A DNA stretch of 64,000 nt. It comes from Nocardia puris. Its GTDB lineage: Bacteria > Actinomycetota > Actinomycetes > Mycobacteriales > Mycobacteriaceae. This document shows, piece by piece, positions 41,763-49,911 of this stretch. The notes beneath the pieces were generated by a model. The model worked only from the letters and a program-made list of their open reading frames with translations, was not told the origin of the DNA and made no database searches. Both the position numbers and the translations under genes were made by a program. The DNA lies in NCBI RefSeq assembly GCF_003315035.1, contig NZ_QNRE01000014.1:1-64000 (forward strand), written 5' to 3'. Every line of letters begins with the position of its first letter. The first letter of the stretch is position 1.

Positions 41763-42646
41763 ACCCGCTCCACCGCCGCCCGTCCGAACAGTCCCTGCGG
41801 GCGCATCAGCAGGACGGCGAGGATGATCGCCAACGGCACACCAATTTTCAGTTCGGTGCCGATGACGTCGACGTAGGCGCCCGTGAGGGTTTCCGCGACG
41901 CCGACGATCAACCCGCCCACCACGGCGCCGACCGGACTGTCGAATCCGCCGAGCGTGGCCGCGGCGAAGGCGTAGATCAGGACGCCCGCCATCATGTTCG
42001 GCTCGAGGAACAGCAGCGGCGCCGACAGCACCCCCGACACCGCGCCGACCAGGGCGGCCAGACCCCAGCCGAGGCCGAGCACGGCACCCACCCGGATGCC
42101 GACGAGCTCGGCCGACTGCGGATTACACGCCACCGCGCGCATCGCCAAGCCGATCCCGGTGTAGCGGAACAACACGTAGAGGCAGGCCATGACGATCGAC
42201 ACGACGGCGATAACGCCCAGACTGCCCCAGCCCACGGTCACCCCGCCCGCGCGGAAAGCGCCGTCCGGGAAGGGATTCGGGAAGGCCTTGACCTGGTAGG
42301 ACCAGATCCAGCCCGCCGCGGCGTGCACCGCGAAGAACAGGCCGACGGTCACGATCACCACGGTCAGCTCCGACCCGCCCTCGACCGGCCGGATGACCAC
42401 CCGTTCGATGAGCATTCCGGCGACGAACGACACCGCCAGCGTCACGGGCAGCGCGACCCAGAACGGCAGCCCCGCCTCGGTGCACTGCCAGGCCAGGAAC
42501 GCCGAGAACATGGCCAGCTCGCCCTGGGCGAAATTCACGATGCCGGTGAACCGGTAGATGAGCACCAGCGCCAGCGCGAGCCCCGCGTAGAGGGCGCCCG
42601 CGCCGATCCCTTCGATGACCTGCTGTAGGAATCCGGCCACGGTCAC
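41759..42646 (-). CDS. branched-chain amino acid-type ABC transporter permease (LivH-like)
   Basis: The 295-residue permease has about eight helices, the N-terminal IEGIGAGALYAGLALALVLI, GIVNFAQGELAMFSAF, and the coupling-loop sequence GLAMRAVACNPQSAELVGI. It overlaps livF and livM by 4 nt each. It pairs with LivM in the transporter. Confidence 0.94.
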   Translation of the reverse strand: MTVAGFLQQVIEGIGAGALYAGLALALVLIYRFTGIVNFAQGELAMFSAFLAWQCTEAGLPFWVALPVTLAVSFVAGMLIERVVIRPVEGGSELTVVIVTVGLFFAVHAAAGWIWSYQVKAFPNPFPDGAFRAGGVTVGWGSLGVIAVVSIVMACLYVLFRYTGIGLAMRAVACNPQSAELVGIRVGAVLGLGWGLAALVGAVSGVLSAPLLFLEPNMMAGVLIYAFAAATLGGFDSPVGAVVGGLIVGVAETLTGAYVDVIGTELKIGVPLAIILAVLLMRPQGLFGRAAVERV

Positions 42647-43362
42647 ACCCGGTATCCGAGGTAGGACTCCGCGACCTTGTTGTCGCGGCGGATGTCGGCG
42701 GCGGTGCCCGACAACACGATCCGCCCGGTCTCGAGCACGTGCGCGCGATGGGAGATGCCGAGCGCGAGATGCGCGTTCTGTTCGACCAAGATCACGGTGA
42801 TCCGTTCCTCCTTGTTGATGGCGCCGACGATGTCGAACAGCTCTCTGGTCACCAGCGGCGACAGGCCGAGGGACGGTTCGTCCAGCAGCAGCAGGCGCGG
42901 GCGCAGCATGAGGGCGCGGCCGATGGCCAGCATCTGCTGCTGGCCGCCCGACAGCCCGCCCGCGGGTTCGCGCAGCTTCTCCTTCAGCACGGGGAAGAAG
43001 TCGAAGACGCGCAGCAGATCCGCCGCCGAGCGCACCCGATCGCGCCGGGTGTAGGCACCGAGGCGCAGGTTCTCCTCGACGGTGAGCGGGGCGAAGGTGC
43101 CGCGCCCCTCGGGTACGTGGGCGACACCCATCCTGGCGATGGATTCCGTTTTGCGCCTGGCGATGTCGACGTCGTCGAACTCGATGGAGCCCTCGGTGCG
43201 CACCATGCCGCTGAGCGCGCGCAGGAGCGTGGATTTGCCCGCGCCGTTGGGGCCGAGGATCGCGCAGATCTCGCCCCGCGCCACGGTGAAGCTCAGACCG
43301 TGCAGCACTCGAGCGTCGCCGTAGCCCGCGCGCAGATCGGTGACGGCGAGGAACGCGGTCAT
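42643..43362 (-). CDS. ABC transporter ATP-binding protein (LivF-like)
   Basis: The 239-residue ATPase has Walker A GPNGAGKST (residues 37-45), the signature LSGGQQQ (137-143), Walker B LLLLDEP (157-163) and the LivF-type switch HVPEGRG. The ATG at 43362 overlaps the livG stop by 4 nt. It powers the liv transporter with LivG. Confidence 0.96.
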   Translation of the reverse strand: MTAFLAVTDLRAGYGDARVLHGLSFTVARGEICAILGPNGAGKSTLLRALSGMVRTEGSIEFDDVDIARRKTESIARMGVAHVPEGRGTFAPLTVEENLRLGAYTRRDRVRSAADLLRVFDFFPVLKEKLREPAGGLSGGQQQMLAIGRALMLRPRLLLLDEPSLGLSPLVTRELFDIVGAINKEERITVILVEQNAHLALGISHRAHVLETGRIVLSGTAADIRRDNKVAESYLGYRV

Positions 43363-44120
43363 GCGGCGGTGCCCAGGTAGGCGGCGACCACGTCGGGGTG
43401 GCGTTGCACGTATTCCGGTGCGCCCTCGGCGATCACGCTCCCCCGGTCCAGGCAGACCACGCGGTCGCAGGTGCCCATCACGAATCCCATGTGGTGTTCC
43501 ACCACGAGCACCGTCAGCCCGAGGTCGGCGCGCAGGGCCGCGAGCCGGGCGGCGAATTCGTCCACCTCGCCGTGGCTGAGGCCGTTGACCGGCTCGTCCA
43601 GCAACAACAGGCGCGGGCGCACGGCCAGCGCCCTGGCCAGCTCGACCCGCTTGAGCGTGCCGAACGGCAGTCCCGCGGCCGGATGGTCGGCCACCTCGAC
43701 GAGGTCGAGCCGCGCCAGCACCTCCTCGACCTCGGCGCGCAACGCGCGTTCCTCCCGGCGCACGCGCGAGAGCCACAACCCGGCCGTGCCGAACCCCGCG
43801 CCGCCGCGATGGTGCGCACCGACGAGCACGTTGTCGCGCACCGACATGCGCGGGAACAAGCCGAGATTCTGGAACGTGCGGGCGATGCCGATCCCGGCCA
43901 GCGCGTGCGGACGGATCGTGAGCAGGTCGGTGCCGTCGAAGACCACGGCCCCGTGGTCCGGGGTGTAGCGGCGGGTCACGCAGTTGAACAGGGTGGTCTT
44001 GCCCGCGCCGTTCGGGCCGATCAGGCCGACCATCTCGCCCGCGGCGACCGCGACGCCGACGTCGGAGAGGGCGGAGATGCCGCCGAAGCGCAGCGTCAAA
44101 CGGGATATCTCGAGCAGCAT
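43359..44120 (-). CDS. ABC transporter ATP-binding protein (LivG-like)
   Basis: The 253-residue ATPase has Walker A GPNGAGKT (35-42), the LivG-specific RTFQNLGLFP segment, a diverged signature LPFGTLKRVELARAL and Walker B LLLLDEPVNGL. The ATG at 44120 has GGAGG about 5 nt upstream. It is the first gene of the livG-livF-livH-livM-livK-pucR operon and diverges from a PucR gene at 44343. Confidence 0.96.
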   Translation of the reverse strand: MLLEISRLTLRFGGISALSDVGVAVAAGEMVGLIGPNGAGKTTLFNCVTRRYTPDHGAVVFDGTDLLTIRPHALAGIGIARTFQNLGLFPRMSVRDNVLVGAHHRGGAGFGTAGLWLSRVRREERALRAEVEEVLARLDLVEVADHPAAGLPFGTLKRVELARALAVRPRLLLLDEPVNGLSHGEVDEFAARLAALRADLGLTVLVVEHHMGFVMGTCDRVVCLDRGSVIAEGAPEYVQRHPDVVAAYLGTAA

Positions 44121-44267
44121 GTGTCCTCCGGCCCGCGTCCGAGACGTGGGAGCGGGCGTACCTGGGGCCGTCGGCGCGACAGCGCCGGGTGAATGGGACA
44201 CGGTCAGCGTAAAATCGCAGCTCGGGGGCCACATCGGACGCCGAGGACCATTTTCGCCGCGCCGGTT

Positions 44268-44334
44268 TGTCCACGGCGGACAGTGCGCGGGCGACCAACG
44301 GCGTGTTGACACACCGGCCGGTCCATGGATAAAT
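44268..44334 (+). promoter_or_regulatory. promoter of the divergent PucR gene with palindrome in its spacer
   Basis: TTGACA (44306-44311), a 17-nt spacer and ATAAAT (44329-44334; GATAAA with a 16-nt spacer is as good) form a strong sigma-A-type promoter on the plus strand. The spacer contains a perfect palindrome ACCGGCCGGT (44313-44322). A second inverted repeat TGTCC-N5-GGACA lies at 44268-44282. The liv operon start at 44120 is on the other side, so these sites could control both directions. Confidence 0.6.
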
Positions 44335-44342
44335 CGCCGGGT

Positions 44343-45623
44343 ATGTCAGCCGGATCACACCGGGGTCCGGTGTCGGAGACGATGCTGGCCGAGCGCACCA
44401 GAATCGTCGGCGAGGTGTTCGATCACGCCCACGACATGGCCGATGCCGGCCTGCGGGCGATCATCGCCCAGATCCCGGCCTACGCCGACCGCGACGAGGT
44501 ATTCCTCGCCGACGTGCACGACCAGCTGACCCGGCTGTGCCGGACGGGGCTGGCGGCCCTGCTCGACCATCGTAAGATCACCGCCGACGACGTCGCCTAC
44601 GCCCGCCACGCGGCGGCCCGGCGCGCGCAGGCCGGGCTGACCCTGGTCGACTACATCAACGCCTTCCGGCTCGGCCAGCACGCGATGTGGCAGTCGCTGA
44701 TGAACTACGCGGGCGCATCGGAGGCGGGCCGGGAGGCCGCGCTGTCCATGGTCGTACCGCTCACCCGGTACTGCGATCTGATCAGCACGCAGGCCGCGAA
44801 CGCGTATCTCGAGTTCCAGCAATACCTTTCGGAGGAAGCCGGACGCGACGCCCGGGAGCTGGTGGAGACGCTGCTCGACGGCGCGTTCCCCGAACGCGGG
44901 CCGCAGTACGCCACCGCAGCCGCGCACGGGCTCGGCACCGACGAACCGGGGACGATGGTGGTGGTGACCGGCCGGGTTCTCGACGCCACCGACAGCACCC
45001 GACACCAGGTGTCGGCGGCGATCGCGCGCACGGGCGTGAACGGCCTGCGCACGCTCTCGGTGGTGCGGGGCGGGGAGATCGTCGCGATCCCGGCGCTCGG
45101 GCGCAACGGCTCGGCCGAGGACCTGTGCGACCGGCTGCGCGACACGGGGGACAGGCTGCGCGCCGAGGGCGTCACCGTGGCGCTGGGTGTGAGCACCGTG
45201 GCGGCCGAGGCCGCCCAGCTGCCCGCCGCCTACCAGGAGGCGCGCGGGGCGCTGGACCTGCTGCCGCAGGCCGGGGGCGTGCTGGCGCTGCCCACGCTGA
45301 CGCCACTGCGCTACCTGATGCTGCGCGCCGACGACACGGCTCGCCGGTTGGTCGACACCCGTATCGGCGCCGCCCTGGCCGACGACCTCGCGCGCGGCGG
45401 GATGCTCACCGCCACCGTGCGGGCCTTCGCCGAGGCCGATATGAACCTGCGCGCGGCCGCGGAACACCTTCGCGTGCACCACAATACGGCCAAGTACCGG
45501 GTGCGCCGCATCCAGGAACTCACGGGCCGCGACGTGCGCCGCGTCGCGGACCTGGTGGAACTGCTCGTCGCGATCGACCTGCTCGCGCCACCCGGCGCTA
45601 CGTCCACACGTCCTTCGCGATGA
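44343..45623 (+). CDS. PucR/CdaR-type transcriptional regulator
   Basis: The 426-residue protein has the RsbR-like N-terminal helices, a GGDEF-like centre and the C-terminal HTH_30 with VHHNTAKYRVRRIQELTGRD. The start is uncertain. The ATG at 44325 lies inside the promoter and is unlikely. The ATG at 44343 is only a few bases after the predicted transcription start, which would give a leaderless mRNA. The ATG at 44382 has CGGAG 5 nt upstream and also fits. Divergence from livG suggests it controls the transporter operon. Confidence 0.88.
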   Translation: MSAGSHRGPVSETMLAERTRIVGEVFDHAHDMADAGLRAIIAQIPAYADRDEVFLADVHDQLTRLCRTGLAALLDHRKITADDVAYARHAAARRAQAGLTLVDYINAFRLGQHAMWQSLMNYAGASEAGREAALSMVVPLTRYCDLISTQAANAYLEFQQYLSEEAGRDARELVETLLDGAFPERGPQYATAAAHGLGTDEPGTMVVVTGRVLDATDSTRHQVSAAIARTGVNGLRTLSVVRGGEIVAIPALGRNGSAEDLCDRLRDTGDRLRAEGVTVALGVSTVAAEAAQLPAAYQEARGALDLLPQAGGVLALPTLTPLRYLMLRADDTARRLVDTRIGAALADDLARGGMLTATVRAFAEADMNLRAAAEHLRVHHNTAKYRVRRIQELTGRDVRRVADLVELLVAIDLLAPPGATSTRPSR

Positions 45624-45760
45624 TCATCGTCACCGCACCGGCGCCGTCGTGGCTGTGCCTCGGTTGTCGGCGTAGCGGCGCGCGATCAAGTACTCGGTGA
45701 CGGCTCTGGCTCCGGAACGCTTCGTGATCGGGGTCGAAAACTGTTCTGCGCACGGGGGTC

Positions 45761-46531
45761 TCAGAGACGGCGTCCGCCGTCGGCGTAGAGGGTCTGGCCG
45801 GTGACGAACGCGGCGTCGTCAGAAGCGAAGAAGGCCACCACGTTCGCGATGTCCTCGGGCTCGCCGACCCGCCGCAGCGGCGTGATCTCGGCGGTCTTCG
45901 CCTGCAACTCCTCCGCCGTGAGGCCGAGGCGGGCGGCGGTCCGCGCGGTCATCTCGGTGGCGATGAATCCGGGCGCCACGGCGTTGACGGTGATGCCGAA
46001 CGGACCGAGTTCCATGGCCAGGGTCCGGGTCAGGCCTTGGATGCCCGCCTTGGCGGCGGCGTAGTTGGCCTGGCCGCGGTTGCCGAGCGCCGAGACGCTC
46101 GAGGTGTTGACGATCCGGCCGTAGCCCTGGTCGACCATGGACCGCTGCGCGGCGCGGCAGCACAGGAACGCGCCGCGCAGGTGCACGGCCAGGACCGTGT
46201 CCCAGTCGTCGGCCGACATCTTGAACAGCAGGTTGTCGCGCAGCACGCCCGCGTTATTGACCAGGATGTTCACCGGCCCCAGCGCGTCGGCGGCGCGCTC
46301 GAACGCGACGGCGACCTGGTCCTCGTCGGTGATGTCGCAGCCGAGCCCGAACGCCGTGCCACCCGCGGCGGCGATCTCGTGGGCGCGCTCGGCGCAGGCG
46401 GCTTCGTCCAGGTCGGCCAGCGCGACCGCGACGCCGTCGGCGGCCAGGCGGGCGGCCACGGCGGCGCCGATGCCCCGGGCCGCGCCCGTCACCAGCGCGA
46501 CACGGCGCCGGTCGATGTCATTGCCGGACAA
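45761..46531 (-). CDS. SDR-family 3-oxoacyl-ACP reductase-like protein
   Basis: The 256-residue short-chain dehydrogenase has the cofactor motif TGAARGIG (15-22), NNAG (92-95), catalytic Ser144, Tyr157 and Lys161, and the FabG-like C-terminus FVTGQTLYADGG. NADP use is suggested by the Arg after TGAA, though Asp40-Asp42 near strand 2 leaves NAD possible. The true substrate is unknown; FabG-type annotation by similarity is common for this family. It is divergent from a TetR gene, with a candidate operator between. Confidence 0.9.
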   Translation of the reverse strand: MSGNDIDRRRVALVTGAARGIGAAVAARLAADGVAVALADLDEAACAERAHEIAAAGGTAFGLGCDITDEDQVAVAFERAADALGPVNILVNNAGVLRDNLLFKMSADDWDTVLAVHLRGAFLCCRAAQRSMVDQGYGRIVNTSSVSALGNRGQANYAAAKAGIQGLTRTLAMELGPFGITVNAVAPGFIATEMTARTAARLGLTAEELQAKTAEITPLRRVGEPEDIANVVAFFASDDAAFVTGQTLYADGGRRL

Positions 46532-46623
46532 CGTAGTTCACTCCCTCGTGGTCGGGTCCGAGAGCGCGGCCGAATCCGGTGGAAGAACTCCGGCGATATT
46601 CGCGGCGGCCCGAAACCGTACGG

Positions 46624-46656
46624 CGTTAGGTTATGGTCGAGCACGCTATCCTAACG
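46624..46656. promoter_or_regulatory. candidate TetR operator
   Basis: CGTTAGG (46624-46630) and CCTAACG (46650-46656) are perfect 7-bp arms separated by 19 bp. The site lies 93 bp from the SDR start and 76 bp from the TetR start, the classic place for an operator controlling both. Confidence 0.6.
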
Positions 46657-46731
46657 ATGTTCGGTAAACAAGCGGTCCGGCCCCCGGTGCTGGGTTCGAC
46701 CGGGTCCGGTGGCGCGAGGAGGAGATGGGCG

Positions 46732-47403
46732 ATGGCGAGGCCGCGCGTGCCCCTGCTGAGCCGCGACCGCATTCGCGCGGCGGCGCTGGCGCTCATCGAC
46801 CGCGACGGTCTCACCGAGCTGTCCATGCGCAAGCTGGCCGCCGAACTAGGGGTGCGGGCCGCCTCGCTCTACGGGCACTACCCCACCAAGGACGACCTGC
46901 TCGACGACATCGCGCGCGAGATCATGAGCCACGTGGACGCGTCCGCGTTCGAGGGCGGCGCCTGGCGGGCGGCGCTGGCGTCCTGGGCGCGCTCGTTCCG
47001 GGCGGCGCTGGCCGCACATCCGAATTTCGTTCCGTACCTGGCCACTTCCGGCCCCGGACACCGCGACGGGGCGCTGCGCGCCGCGAACGCCGTGCACGGC
47101 GGACTGGTCCGCGCGGGCTGGCCGCCGCGCCGCGCGACCATGATCGGCGCGGCCACGCGGTACCTCGTGCTCGGTTCGACGGTCGGTTCGTTCTCGCGCG
47201 GTTTCGCCGACGACGCCGACCTCTACCGGGACCGCTACCCCCACCTCGACCGGGCACATCTGCTGCGCGAGAAGGCCGACGAAATCGACGCGGAGAGCTT
47301 CGAACTCGGCCTCACGGCGTTCCTCGACGGTCTGGAGACCCAGTTCGCCGCACTGGGGAAACGCCGGGCCCGGCGGCGCGCCACCCCCGACGCCGCGCGC
47401 TGA
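46732..47403 (+). CDS. TetR-family transcriptional regulator
   Basis: The 223-residue regulator has an N-terminal TetR helix-turn-helix (LSRDRIRAAALALIDRDGL, MRKLAAELGVRAASLYGHYP) and a C-terminal TetR_C-like ligand domain. The ATG at 46732 (MARPRVPLLSR) has AGGAGG 9 nt upstream; an ATG at 46633 is excluded because it lies within the operator. It probably represses itself and the divergent SDR gene. Confidence 0.9.
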   Translation: MARPRVPLLSRDRIRAAALALIDRDGLTELSMRKLAAELGVRAASLYGHYPTKDDLLDDIAREIMSHVDASAFEGGAWRAALASWARSFRAALAAHPNFVPYLATSGPGHRDGALRAANAVHGGLVRAGWPPRRATMIGAATRYLVLGSTVGSFSRGFADDADLYRDRYPHLDRAHLLREKADEIDAESFELGLTAFLDGLETQFAALGKRRARRRATPDAAR

Positions 47404-47417
47404 TCATCGGAAGCCGT

Positions 47418-47498
47418 TCAGTCCTCGGGGAATCCGACGGCGAAGCCGATGGCGATGATGACGCTGCTGACGATCGAGAGGGGCACGAGGGTCCACAT
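47418..47498 (-). CDS. possible 26-residue membrane peptide
   Basis: A short frame encodes MWTLVPLSIVSSVIIAIGFA followed by VGFPED: a single hydrophobic helix with a short acidic tail, as in many small bacterial membrane proteins. No good ribosome-binding site is visible before its ATG, and it is convergent with the TetR gene 14 bp away. It may be real or chance. Confidence 0.3.
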   Translation of the reverse strand: MWTLVPLSIVSSVIIAIGFAVGFPED

Positions 47499-47585
47499 GG
47501 CGGTCACGGTACGGCAACGACGCGCCAGGGGGTCGCGGTTTCGGCGGATGCGGGGTGTTCATTCGGTTCGGTTACCCTCGCCGGC

Positions 47586-48968
47586 ATGAACTGCTGCGGG
47601 GTATCGCGGAGGTCGGTGCTGGGCGCGGTCGCCGGGCTCGCGGTGGGAGCCGCGGCCGGGGTGGGTTCGGCTCGGGGGCAAGGCGTTCCGGTGGTGGCGA
47701 CGGATCTCGAGGTCGTCACGGTGACCGACACCTCGGCGGTGCTGACCTGGACGACCAGCGCGAACGGGCAGCCGGTGGCGACCGGGACCGAAGTGCGGCT
47801 CGGACCGGCCGACGCGCTGGGAGCCCCGCCGCAGGTGTTCGAGGATCCCGAGCCGACGCCGTTCCACTACGCGGAGATCGACGGGCTGGAGCCGGGGCGG
47901 CGATACAAGTTCGAGGCGTGGTCGCAGGGTGCGCGCGCCACGCCGGCCGCGTCGCTGGTGACGGGATCGCCCGGCACACCGGAAGTCACGGGTGAGTTCA
48001 CCACGTTGGTGCCGCCTGCGGGCCGGTTGCTGCGCACCATCGCGCTGGCCAACGACGTGCACTACGGCGAGGAGGTCAGCGGCCTGCTCGTGGGCGGATT
48101 CCCGCCCGGGTTCCGGCAAGTGCCGCAGCTGCCGCCGTACCCGGACGTCATGCTCGACGCGCTGCTGGGCGACGCCCGCACCCGCGGGGTGGACACGCTT
48201 ATCGTCGCCGGCGACCTCACCGATGAGGCGCGCCCCGGCGAAACCCGTTCCGTCCGCGAGAAACTCGACACCTGGGGCACGCTCGGCCGCGACTGGTTCG
48301 CGGTGCGCGGCAACCACGACCGCCCGCACCGGGGCGAGGAGTACGCGGCCTGCGCGCCGCTCGGCGAGTACCGCGACTGCTTCGGCGATCTCTTCGCGCC
48401 CCGTCAGCAGTTGGTGACGGCGGAACTGGGTGGGTTGCGCCTCGTCGGCCTCGACACCGCCGATCTGGACGGCGCGGGCGGACGCATGGACCCCGCGCAA
48501 CTCGACCACCTCGACCAGATCCTGCGCGCCGACCCGGATCGCCCGACGTTGATGTTCAGCCACCACCCGGTGACCACCGAGTCGGGGCTCACGAACATCG
48601 CGGGCCCCGGCTTCGTGCTCGACGGCCCGTCGGCGACCGCCCTTCAGCGCACCTACGAGCGCGCACCCGGCGTCTTCCTGCACCACAGCGGCCACACCCA
48701 CCGGAATCGCCGCACCCGGCCCGACGCGCCCATCGCCGTCGAGTTCCTGGAGGTGGCGGCGGTGAAGGAGTACCCCGGCGGCTACGGGCTGCTGCGGATC
48801 TACGAGGGCGGCTACATGGTGAACTTCCACAAGACCCGCACCGCGCACGCCCGCCAGTGGAGCGCCACCACGCGCGGCCAATACTTCGGGTTCCTGCCGG
48901 AATACGCGCTCGGCACGTTCGCCGACCGCAATCACGTTGTGGCGCGGGATTTCTCGGGTCTGCGCTGA
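47586..48968 (+). CDS. Tat-exported metallophosphoesterase
   Basis: The 460-residue protein starts with a twin-arginine signal (SRRSVLGAVAGLAVG), then a fibronectin-III-like domain (about residues 35-138) and a calcineurin-like phosphoesterase domain. Metal ligands are visible in order: NDVHYG, GDLTDE, GNHDRPH, SHHPVT and HSGHTH. It is exported and probably cleaves phosphoesters outside the cell; purple acid phosphatase-like or phosphodiesterase activity are both possible. The ATG at 47586 is directly followed by two Cys, so processing as a lipoprotein is unlikely. Confidence 0.9.
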   Translation: MNCCGVSRRSVLGAVAGLAVGAAAGVGSARGQGVPVVATDLEVVTVTDTSAVLTWTTSANGQPVATGTEVRLGPADALGAPPQVFEDPEPTPFHYAEIDGLEPGRRYKFEAWSQGARATPAASLVTGSPGTPEVTGEFTTLVPPAGRLLRTIALANDVHYGEEVSGLLVGGFPPGFRQVPQLPPYPDVMLDALLGDARTRGVDTLIVAGDLTDEARPGETRSVREKLDTWGTLGRDWFAVRGNHDRPHRGEEYAACAPLGEYRDCFGDLFAPRQQLVTAELGGLRLVGLDTADLDGAGGRMDPAQLDHLDQILRADPDRPTLMFSHHPVTTESGLTNIAGPGFVLDGPSATALQRTYERAPGVFLHHSGHTHRNRRTRPDAPIAVEFLEVAAVKEYPGGYGLLRIYEGGYMVNFHKTRTAHARQWSATTRGQYFGFLPEYALGTFADRNHVVARDFSGLR

Positions 48969-49073
48969 GAACAACCCACCCCCGCAGGCCTTTTCGACAG
49001 GGAAATCCGCCGGCACTCCGATCCGGAAGTGGCGGTGTCCGGACCGGGGCACCGGCGGACGGCGCACCCTTAC

Positions 49074-49148
49074 TGGAGCGAGCGGCGGGAATTGAACCCG
49101 CGTAAACGGCTTTGCAGACCGTTGCCTCAACCACTCAGCCACGCCCGC
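49074..49148 (-). tRNA. tRNA-Cys (anticodon GCA)
   Basis: On the minus strand the acceptor GCGGGCG (49148-49142) pairs with CGCTCGC (49084-49078). The anticodon loop CTGCAAA holds GCA, the T-arm is GCGGG-TTCAATT-CCCGC, the discriminator is U, and a 3' CCA is encoded. Without the CCA the gene ends at 49077. Confidence 0.96.
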
Positions 49149-49245
49149 CTCGCCACCGAGAATGGTGCAACTCGGGCACGCGCGCCAGGGTTGCGCTCAC
49201 CATGATCGAAAGGGCCCGGCGCGCGCCCGTGCGATGATCTGGGGC

Positions 49246-49794
49246 ATGTCCCGGCCACGACCGCTCCCGCTGGACCCGATCGAGGAGGCCCACCGCCAGT
49301 GGGTCGGCCACGGCTGGGGCGATGTCGCCGACGGAATGGCGGCCGTGACGTCGCTGGTCCGCGCCCAGCAGATCGTGATGGCGCGGGTGGACGAGGCGCT
49401 CAAACCGACGGGCCTGACCTTCTCCCGCTACGAACTGCTCATGCTGCTGAGCTTCAGCAAGACCGGCGCGCTGCCGATGGCCAAGGCGAGCGCGCGGTTG
49501 CAGGTGCACCCGACGAGCGTCACCAACACCGTCGACCGGCTGGAGGCGGCCGGATTGGTGGTGCGCGTGCCGCATCCGAGCGACCGCCGCGCCACGCTCA
49601 TCGAGATCACCGACGCCGGAAGGGAATTGGTGGCAGAGGCGACCGAGCAGCTGAACGCGAAGGTGTTCGCCCAGCCCGGCCTGCCGTCGGACCGGCTGCA
49701 CACCCTGCTGCAGCTGCTGGCGGAATTCCGCCACGCGGCGGGTGACTTCGACGCCGGGGGCGAACCGGCCCACTGGCGCGCCGAACGCCGCTGA
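49246..49794 (+). CDS. MarR-family transcriptional regulator
   Basis: The 182-residue winged-helix protein has the MarR DNA-binding core: LTFSRYELLMLLSF, MAKASARLQVHPTSVTNTVD and the wing RVPHPSDRRATLIEITDAGR. The ATG at 49246 (MSRPRPLPLD) is one choice; an ATG four codons upstream is possible. A loose inverted repeat (ATGGTG at 49162-49167, CACCAT at 49198-49203) lies upstream and could be an autoregulatory site. The target genes are unknown. Confidence 0.88.
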   Translation: MSRPRPLPLDPIEEAHRQWVGHGWGDVADGMAAVTSLVRAQQIVMARVDEALKPTGLTFSRYELLMLLSFSKTGALPMAKASARLQVHPTSVTNTVDRLEAAGLVVRVPHPSDRRATLIEITDAGRELVAEATEQLNAKVFAQPGLPSDRLHTLLQLLAEFRHAAGDFDAGGEPAHWRAERR

Positions 49795-49911
49795 GCCCGC
49801 CATACCGGACGGTCCGATACGCCTCGCGCGCGTCCATCGGGTAACACTCCGGCATCCTCCGGGCGAATTCGCGGCGGCGTCGCCTTGGCAGCGCGGGCGA
49901 AAGGGTCCACC

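Noticed and set aside
49000..49070. Possible hairpin CCGCCGG/CCGGCGG after the phosphoesterase gene
   Set aside because: The loop is long and the arms are common GC-rich words; not distinctive enough to call a terminator.
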